A stretch of 64,000 nucleotides of DNA. Origin: Campanula takesimana. Its lineage: Eukaryota > Streptophyta > Magnoliopsida > Asterales > Campanulaceae. The translations under genes were made by a program, and so were the position numbers. This document shows, piece after piece, positions 56,750 to 64,000 of the stretch. The notes beneath the pieces were generated by a model. The model did no database searches, was not told the DNA's origin, and saw only the letters and a program-made list of their open reading frames with translations. Positions within the stretch are counted from its first letter, which is position 1; the number at the start of each line of letters is the position of its first letter. Location: assembly GCA_026119855.1 (NCBI GenBank), contig JAOWBW010000360.1, positions 620,001 through 684,000 on the forward strand, read 5' to 3'.

Positions 56750-57249
56750 CCTTCTGGGGAGGATGAGAGATTGAAAACATTTTTATTTACCTGTAATAAA
56801 CATTTAGCATGTATTTATAATCCTAGCTATTTACTACACTTTTTTAGTTATCTGTCTAGACTCTTTCCTAAGTGTCGACTCTTTACAAACAAATGTGTGC
56901 CCAAATGTGTTCATCATAGTTGCTTGAACTCATTTTCTGTGCTGGGATCTGATTTCTTGCAGGTTGAAGGCGTTTGAACGTGCCTGGGCTTCTTTCTTGA
57001 ACTGACAAGGGCATGTTCTGTTTCTGTCTGCTGTCAAACGCGCGCGCGTTTGGATTTGGTAGCGGGAGGCGCGCGCATCTGGAATCGCTTGTCGGAGGCG
57101 CGCGCTTCTGGCTTGCTGAATTCCAGCCCCTTTCTTTTCTGAGCAGGGCACTCCAACAGCTATAAATTCAAACCATTTTCGATCAGAATGATTACACAGC
57201 AATATTCTGCATTCTTTCCCTTACTCTATACCTCAAAATTCTTGTAGCA
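56750..57249 (+). promoter_or_regulatory. Region between PMD gene and small gene, with promoter cassette
   Basis: Includes the probable PMD 3' end. Further on it carries pieces resembling the element's own gag leader: TGTGTGCCCAAATGTGT (56894) and ACTGACAAGGGC (57001). GC words at 57040, 57069 and 57098 (29-29) precede CCAACAGCTATAA at 57153-57165. The TATA box lies about 90 bp before the ATG at 57250. Confidence 0.65.
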
Positions 57250-57669
57250 ATGGCCCCGATGACCTTTACTTTTGAAGTCAAGGTTTCCGTCCCCAAAGGT
57301 GATAAGCCCATCCCCGTTGCTCTAATTGTGAAGACGCGTCCTAGCGTTTTTGATCGTTTGGGAAGACCAAATGAGGATGTTGTTGCCGTGGATTCCATGA
57401 AGCCGGTGGTCCATGTGAGGGATTATAGGCCTCGTTATTTGCCTAAGAAGAGGAAAGGCAAGGGGAATTCTTCTCATGTGTGGAAGCATCCCATGGTTGT
57501 TCCGGTCAAAGCTCCCTCTAGCAAGGGCAAGGAGAAGGTTGTTGATGAAGCTCCATCTCGCCCGAGTGTCTTTTCTCGTCTTGGTGGTCTTGAGAATGCT
57601 CCACCTCCCTCCAAGAAGACTAAAGGCCGTCCCCAAAAGCGATGGGTCCCCAAACCGAAGAAAGATTAA
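57250..57669 (+). CDS. Small basic protein, antisense cargo of H (139 residues)
   Basis: The ATG at 57250 sits about 90 bp after a good TATA box, and the frame is intact to TAA at 57667-57669. The protein is Lys/Arg/Pro-rich and carries a duplicated motif: RPSVFDRLG near residue 36 and RPSVFSRLG near residue 99, separated by basic patches (PKKRKGKG). The C-terminus KKTKGRPQKRWVPKPKK is strongly basic. This suggests nucleic-acid binding or nuclear location. I do not recognise a family. Similar SVFxRLG words occur, as I recall, in linkers of some Tat polyproteins, so an origin from the element itself is possible. It converges with pol. A has no counterpart. Confidence 0.65.
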   Translation: MAPMTFTFEVKVSVPKGDKPIPVALIVKTRPSVFDRLGRPNEDVVAVDSMKPVVHVRDYRPRYLPKKRKGKGNSSHVWKHPMVVPVKAPSSKGKEKVVDEAPSRPSVFSRLGGLENAPPPSKKTKGRPQKRWVPKPKKD

Positions 57670-57839
57670 ATATTTCTTTGTACCCCATGAGATTGCAATT
57701 TAAATAGACCACTTGTTAGGATTTTAATGTTTTATGTCTTTTAATAGCCCAACATTTTCATTGTAATGACGAAAATGATTTAGTGAATGAATAAAAAATT
57801 GCATCTTGTTAATTTAGAAATGATTTGGGTATTTGTTTA
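57670..57839 (+). other. Probable 3' region of the small gene
   Basis: AT-rich, with AATAAA-like sequence at about 57789 (GAATGAATAAAAAAT) that could serve as polyadenylation signal. No gene. Confidence 0.45.
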
Positions 57840-58101
57840 TGTTTTAGACCGCACCCGAAGGTTGCCTACGTTCCTCCAGTGTAGAGGCTCAGGTCTCCGT
57901 AGTTCAAATAAGCGAAGAACATTTATTTTTTATTTTTTTTTGTGTGCACCCTGTTTTTTGCCTAGACCGCCCTTTCGGGTTTTCAATCTAGCGGGCTTCT
58001 TTTTTTGCACGTGCTCTAATTTTTGCCTAGGCCTCCTTGCGGGTTTTCAACCTAGCGAGCTTTTTTTTTTTTTTTTTTTTTTTTTTGATGGTCTTCGTTT
58101 A
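57840..58101 (-). promoter_or_regulatory. Twin GNRA hairpins and oligo(A) after H pol
   Basis: Mirror of 13698-13975. In pol sense: an oligo(A) run (58086-58061), unit 1 (CTAGG with CCTAG around CCC-GCAA-GGA, 58055-58026) and unit 2 (CTAGA with TCTAG around CCC-GAAA-GGG, 57991-57962). The units are 64 bp apart. A conserved block with GGAGACCTGAGCCTC follows, near 57900. Confidence 0.65.
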
Positions 58102-61100
58102 TTAGACGTAAAACCTCTTCAATTTGTCGAGGTTGACTTCTTTTGGCAGTTGATCTCCGTCTAAGTCCACGAGTCGGACTGCACCGCCGCTTAGTATCTT
58201 CTTGACTACGTACGGACCAATCCATCGGGGTCCCCATTTTCCAAGGGGGTTTATGACATTAGGAGGGTGTTGTCTTAGGACCAAATCTCCCACACTGATG
58301 TTTCGGGGCTTCACCTTTTTGTTGAAAGCCCTATACATTCTTTGTTGATAGGCCCTCGTACGTTCAATTTCTCTTAGCCTTTTCTCGTCGAGTAGGGCTA
58401 GCTGTTCGTATCGACTTTGCATCCAATCGACTTCATTGACTTGGTTCTCGAGGAGGACCCGCAGGGATGGAACTTCAAGCTCTATTGGTAGTACAGCTTC
58501 GGAACCATATACCAGTGCATAAGGAGTTTCTCCAGTCGCTGTCCGTATTGACGTGCGGTAGCCCCATAATGCTAGAGGTAACTTTTCAGGCCAATCCCTT
58601 CCAGTGGAGGCCATCTTCTTCACAATGGTCTCGATTGTCTTATTAGCTGCCTCTACCGTGCCGTTTTCTTGAGGGCGGTATGGAGATGACTTGTGCTTAG
58701 TAATCTTGTATTCTACCAGGAGTGTGTCCATCTCTTTCTCGAAGTGAGAGCCATTGTCTGAGATGATCTCATGAGGAACGCCGTACCGGCACATGATGTG
58801 GGTTTTTACGAATTCGGCCACTTTCTTGGCGTTAAGAACTCGGTAAGCCTGTGCTTCGACCCATTTTGTAAAATAGTCCACGGCTACTAGGACGAAAGAT
58901 TGTCCGTTGCTTCCAGTAGGGTGAACTTTGCCGATGATGTCTATGCCCCAACAAGAGAAAGGCCAAGGCGTGGTCATATTATAAAGCTGTGAGGGTGGAG
59001 CGTGCTGTAGATTGGCATGGAATTGGCATTTGGCGCACCTCTTGACTTTCTCGATGCAGTCCCTTTCCATGGTACTCCAATAATAACCTATGCGGAGTAT
59101 CTTCTTGGCCAACATAAACCCGTTCATGTGAGGCCCACATTCACCTTCGTGGATTTCATGCATTATTTCTTGAGCTTCGGTTTCATTTGCACATAGGAGA
59201 TTGATCCCCTCGTAATGCCTTTTGTAGACTCTGTCCCCAATCAGTACATATCGGGATGCTAGTCTTTGCAATGCCATTTGAGACTTCTTATTGCTGTTCT
59301 CAGGGTAAGTACCATCCATGAGGAAATTCATGATATCTGCGTACCACGGGGAGTTTGTTTGGATCTCATTGATCTCGATACTCATGCAGTATGCCAGACT
59401 GTTTCGTCGGGAAATTTTGAAGGGTTTCACCATTTTACCCTCAGGCATTTCGACCAGTGAAGCGATGGTGGCTAGTGCATCAGCAAAACGGTTCATGTCC
59501 CTTGGCAGGTAATTGAAGGTGATTTCTTGAAATTGTTCAACCAATTCCTCGAGATGTTGACCATACCGTTGCAGGGTTGAGTCTTGAATCTTCCATTTTC
59601 CAGATGTCTGATTGATGATGAGCAAGGAATCACCGAATACTTCTAAACTTGTGACATTTCTTTCGAGGGCTGCTTCGAGCCCCGCTATGCAAGCTTCATA
59701 CTCAGCGGTGTTGGTAGTGGCTTCAAATTCGAGGCGGATGGCAATTGGAGTATACATGTCCTTTGGATCAACAAGTAACATCCCTATGCCATACCCATGC
59801 TTATTGGTTGCGCCATCGAAAAAAAGTTGCCACTTATTTTCCTCTGTTGTAGCGCAAATTAAATGCTCGTTGGGGAACTGTATATCTTCCCCCTTCACTT
59901 CGTCACACGGAAATTCAGCAAGCTAATCACTGAACACTTTCCCCCTGATGGATTTGAGTGTGACGTAAGTGATATCATAGCCGGCGAGCATGAAATACCA
60001 TTCTGATATTCTTGTTGACATGAAAGGCTTCTCGAAGATGTAGCGGAGCGGGTCCACTTTTGCTACCAACTTGATTGGGAAGGCCTCCATGTAATTCTTG
60101 AGCTTTTGAGTAACCCAAACCAATGCAGCACAAGACTTTTCTAAGACAGAGTAGTTCTTTTCAGCTCCTTGAAACCATCGGCTGACAAAGTAGATGGCAT
60201 TCTCTTTTGTGGAGTCTCACTGTTCTTGTGCTAACATAGCCCCTAGAGCTTCATCATTGACAGTGAGATAGAGCAAGAGAGGCTTCTCTTCATGTGGTGG
60301 AACCAAAACTGGAGGGCATGTCAAGTAATGCTTCACTTGGTCGAAGGCTTCTTGGCACGCTTCGGTCCATTCTAGAGCCACATTCTTTTTGAGTAGCTTG
60401 AAGATTGGCTCACACATGGAAGTGAGTTGGTGCACAAACCGACTGATGTATTGGAGTCTGCCCATGAAACCTTTGATTTCTTTCTGCGTCTTTGGGGGAG
60501 GCATGTCAATGATTGCCTTGATCTTGGAGGGATCGGCTTCAATTCCTCTTTCAGTAACCTTGTAACCTAAAACCTTCCCTCTGATGACCCCAAAAGTGCA
60601 CTTTGCAGGATTGAGTCTCATGTTGTGTTGTCGAAGCCTTTCAAAGAACTTGCGAAGGTCGATCAAATGTTGACCGTTGGTTCCCTTTGAATGGATGATC
60701 ATGTCGTCTACATAGACCTCGATCTCTTTATGAATCATATCATTGAATAGATCCATAACAGCTCTCTGGTAGGTAGCCCCAGCGTTCCTTAGTCCGAATG
60801 GCATGACTGTGTAGCAAAAGGTCCCCCACGGAGTTGTGAAAGCTGTCTTGTGTTGATCCTCTTCGGACATGAGAATCTGATTGTAACCGGAAAAACCGTC
60901 CACGAATGAGCGGACTTCATAGTTGGCAGTTGAATCGACGAGCATGTCGATGTTTGTTAGTGGAAAATCATCTTTCGGGGAAGCTTTGTTCAAATCCCGG
61001 AAGTCCACATAAACCCGAACCTTGCCGTTTGCCTTTCTGACTGTCACAATGTTGGCTAGCCAAGTTGGATACTCAATGACTTTGATGAAACCCACACTGA

Positions 61101-61947
61101 GGAGCTTTTCAATCTCTTCTTTGACTTGTAGAGACCATTCTGGCTTGATCTTTCTGAGCTTCTGCTTTACTGGCTTGGCGTTCTCTCTGATCGGAATTCT
61201 GTGCTCTGCGACCTTTCTGTCCAAATCCGGCATGTCTTTGTATGACCATGCGAATACATCCACAAATTCTCTGAGCAGTGCAGTCAATCTGTCTTTGTCT
61301 TCCCCCTTGAAGAAGCTGCCAATCTTCGTTTCTTTCGGCTCTTCGTCGATACCCAGATTAACAGTATGCAATTCTTCATCAGCCCCTTGACCATTTTCAC
61401 CACGACAACGAACCTGTTGAGCTAGTTCATTTAGGTATGTTATGTTTTCGTGGTCTATTTCATCATAATTTGAATCGTTATTAACTTGTTCATTAAGTTC
61501 GTTATTAGTTAATTCATCATTTATGATGTTTGCAATCTCGGGGTACTCAGAAATATCGAATTTTTCATTAGCAAAGAAAGGAAACACACGCTCGGCTATT
61601 GCCTCCATATCCTCTTGGGTGAGGGCATTATAAACACTCTTGGACTCGAAAGTAAGTGTGAGCCACTCTTCCTTTGTTGATGTGTGGGGTATGCAACCCA
61701 TTTCTCGGATCAAGAAATCCTCAGATACTATGGGCCCCTTCATTGAATACCAGTTGTTGATTGGCTCGGAGCTTGGCTGAATCTTGCTAATAGATGGGCT
61801 CTCCATTTCTGTGTTGTCGGAGATGGCATTGACTTGACAATCGTCCATGATGGCAAATTCTTCGAACATGGAGGCTAGATCGGATAGTTCTTCCCCCACG
61901 GTAATCTCTACCTCGGATTCTATAGTCACTTTCTTGCCCCTCCACTC
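58102..61947 (-). pseudogene. Element H reverse transcriptase, RNase H and integrase
   Basis: One continuous frame broken only by stops. From 61947: acidic linker, RT (VRVYVDFRDLNKASPKDDF, MPFGLRNAGATYQR, catalytic YVDDMIIHS), first RNase H, second archaeal-type RNase H (FFDGATNKHG, EYEACIAGLEAAL, FGDSLLIINQ), then integrase. Integrase has the zinc domain with CAKCQFH, WGIDIIG, IISDNGSHF and ENGTVEAANK, and the C-terminal KLKRFYV end. In-frame TGA (60219-60217) and TAG (59925-59923) lie where A has CGA and CAG. No frameshift was seen, so it is far better preserved than A. Confidence 0.93.
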
Positions 61948-62748
61948 TCAGGGTGACATTGGAGTAGGTTCCCTTTCTAGTGCCGGTATTTCACAATCAG
62001 TGAAGATCTCGAGACCGGGCTTTTTGACGCCCTTGTCGTTAACCCACGGTTCGGGAAAGATCATGTACGGGACATCTTCCCTTTGGCGAACAAAATAACC
62101 GTTTAGTGTGTTGCGGTAAGGCCTCAAGTTGGGGATTTCATATCGTCGACCTTCTTTGCGAGCTTGGGTCCTTTGATTCTTGACTGCTTGCTCGTACTTC
62201 AAGTCATCCTTGGTAGGCTCGTATCCCAGACCAAACTTGTTCTTGACAAAAGGAACTTCCACGGGGTGTAATATCCCTTGTTGATGTTTCCCTAGGCCGA
62301 GACCGGGAAAGTGATTCATGTTCCTCATCATGTGGAGGACTTTAGGATTGCTGGAGACGCACTGTCTGTTTCCCCCTTCTTTGTCAATGGTGTTGATGCC
62401 GGAGAGAGTGGCATCTTCTATCCCGTGTTGGACTTGGTGAACGGGTTGTCCCCCATTTCTGTGGATGGTGACATTTTCAGCCATGACAGTGACTACCTCA
62501 TCCCCATTTCTGATTTTGACACACTGATGGAGAGTGGAAGGCACCGCGTTAGAACTGTGGATCCAAGGTCGGCCCAGAAGTAAGTTGAATGAAGAAGGGA
62601 CATCAAGTACTTGGAATGGGACGGACATGATCATGTTTCCAAATTCGATATCAACTTCTAACATTCTCATGACTGTACAGGCAGTGCTGTCGTACCCTCT
62701 AATGACTTGTGCGGAGGGTTGTAAATCGGAGCTTTTGAGCCCGAGTAT
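61948..62748 (-). pseudogene. Element H protease and G-patch-like segment
   Basis: Continues the pol frame upstream, separated by a TGA at 61950-61948 where A has CGT. It contains the end of the protease (SFNLLLGRPWIHSSNAVPST), the glycine-rich block FPGLGLGKHQQGILHP and FGLGYEP. Element I removes the protease active site and gag. Confidence 0.9.
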
Positions 62749-64000
62749 TGTAATGACCCGAAAACCCGTATCTATTTTATTAGTAAATATTTATTTATTT
62801 ATTTATGTGTGCATTTATATCTCATAATATTTTTATGCCTAGCATTTTAATTGATCATTTATGCTAGTGTAGAGTTATTGGGTCTTAGATGTTAGTGGGG
62901 AATATGGGTTTATGTGTTAGTAGGGCTAGAGGGGGCCTAGGTGTAAGATTTTAAAAATAAATCAACTCTCCCTCACCTCCTCCCTCACTTTCTCCTGCAC
63001 ACACACACACACTCTTTTCTCTCTCTCTCTCTCCTCCATTGTTGCAAGAAAGGTAAGAAAATCTCCCTCTCATTTCCTTCATTTTGATCATCTTCCTCTC
63101 ATTATTTCTTATTGCTCATTTTATGAAAAATGTTTAGATCGTCGATAGGATCGTGTAGAGCTAAGAAATTTTGAATTCCGTCATCTTTCATAAATTCCAA
63201 GTAAGTTACTTTTCCCCCATTTTTATGCTCAAATGTTCATCACTTGTTTGAATGATGCTTTAGTGATATATATGATGTTTGGGTTGAGTTTGGAAATTAT
63301 TTGGATTTTTAGTTAAATTGTGATAATATGAATGTTGGGGTTAAATCTTAGTTTGGGTTGATAGATGTTGTTATTTAGGTCCCTTATGGGTTTATAAGTT
63401 GTTTGGGTTCATTATTAGGCTTGTTGGAAGTATTGATTTTGAGAAATTTGTGGATTGGTAAGAAGATGTGAAGAACCCAACTACATATTGCCCAGATCGC
63501 CGACCGGGCGCCCGCCCGGATTGAGCCAGGCGCCCGCCCACCTGGCCAAATTCCTTCGACCAACCTTCTGTTTAAATGAGCGCCCGCCTGACCCTTAGCG
63601 AGCGCCCGCCCGCCCCTTGTTCCTGGAAATCTTCCTTTGATTGTTTAAGACTAGGTTGCATTCTTAGTCTAGGTTTGAGTACTATTCTATTTAACTTGTA
63701 TGAGCATAGTGGAACACTCTAGGGTTGTAAAGTGGTTCCGTTGTGAGCAATTGTGTTATGGAATTAGTCTAAGTATTGTTTGGGAATGTTTGGGCATCTT
63801 ATGATGTGTTCGTGATTGTTCCAATCGAATTATTTTGGATAAGACTTGGTCTATGGTGATTAATTGGTATGGTTCCTTACTTTGGAATCCTTGGTTGTTT
63901 ATCGAGCTAGTATTTATTACTTAGCATGTATTTGAAAGTCCAGCTTGTTACTTGTGTTCGAGTCAGGCAATCGATAATGTTATAATGGCACGAGCCAAGT
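62749..64000 (+). repeat. Element I: LTR of a chromovirus-like element, incomplete
   Basis: Starts TGTAATGACCCGAAAACCCG, closely matching the start of the E LTR, and much of the body aligns to E by eye (CTTTTCCCCCATTTTTATGCT, GATCGTCGATAGGATCGT). The left flank is AGTAT. It runs off the window, so neither the far end nor the interior is seen. It is distinguished from E by its GC words GCGCCCGCC at 63508, 63530, 63580 and 63602. I see no gene in it. Confidence 0.85.
63508..63610 (+). repeat. Four-word GC array in element I LTR (22-50-22)
   Basis: Exact 9-mers GCGCCCGCC with start-to-start distances 22, 50 and 22. The spacers (13, 41 and 13 bp) are unrelated to each other and to those of E, although flanking LTR sequence is recognisably homologous. 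Confidence 0.85.

Larger units (their letters stand above)
52148..62748 (-). mobile_element. Element H: Tat-lineage element with antisense PMD cargo
   Basis: Minus orientation. The 3' LTR is at 52148-53186, followed leftward-to-rightward by polypurine tract, variable repeats, the plus-strand PMD gene and small gene, twin hairpins, then minus-strand pol and protease. Element I interrupts the protease at 62748, so gag and the 5' LTR lie beyond the window. Left flank is AGGCC (52143-52147) in G. Pol blocks are very close to A, yet the cargo is different. Confidence 0.92.

Overview
The window is plant nuclear DNA, almost certainly from a eudicot, made almost entirely of LTR retrotransposons inserted into one another. 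I found no free-standing host gene, tRNA, rRNA or CRISPR array. A plant origin is shown by Tat-lineage and chromodomain Ty3/gypsy elements, a Ty1/copia element with an initiator-Met primer site, and a plant mobile domain (PMD) gene with short GT-AG introns. I cannot name the species.

Ten elements can be separated by LTR ends (TG...CA), primer sites and 5-bp target duplications. The oldest is B, a minus-strand Tat-type gypsy element surviving as three scraps (3751-4922, 35549-35718, 43578-44470) that read as one polyprotein once the insertions are skipped. A copia element (1-3750, minus) abuts B on the left. A (Tat, plus, 4923-35548, duplication CCAGC) sits in B's reverse transcriptase. C (chromovirus, minus, 16449-34168, GGCCT) sits in A. 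D (gag-only element, minus, 20786-29428, GCCTC) sits in C. E (same gag-only family as D, plus, 35719-43577, TTATC) sits in B. F (Tat, plus, from 44471) sits in B, G (Tat, plus, from 47218) in F, H (Tat, minus, from 52148) in G, and I (chromovirus-like LTR, from 62749) in H. F, G, H and I are cut by the window edge or by later insertions.

A, F, G and H are close relatives, and A and H show the fullest layout. In element sense this is LTR, Arg-type primer site, long leader, gag-protease-RT-RNase H-integrase, oligo(A), a pair of hairpins, and then one or two genes on the opposite strand. Variable tandem repeats, a polypurine tract and the 3' LTR follow. The antisense cargo differs: A carries a DUF7745-like gene (14124-15524), while H carries a four-exon PMD gene (54328-56749) and a small basic protein gene (57250-57669). 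All pol genes seen carry nonsense codons or frameshifts. E's gag is the cleanest retroelement gene.

The most unusual signal is non-coding. Every element family here carries clusters of short GC-rich words at fixed spacing. Tat elements use three GCGCGCGC-like words exactly 29 bp apart, in LTRs, leaders and in front of the antisense genes. The chromovirus-type LTRs (C, D/E, I) use pairs 22-23 bp apart with 50-52 bp between pairs, yet each family uses a different word. The copia element uses words 21-22 bp apart. Spacing is conserved while word sequence is replaced, and this is the best candidate for an undescribed system. Other candidates are the promoter cassette shared by the cargo genes and the paired GNRA hairpins after pol.
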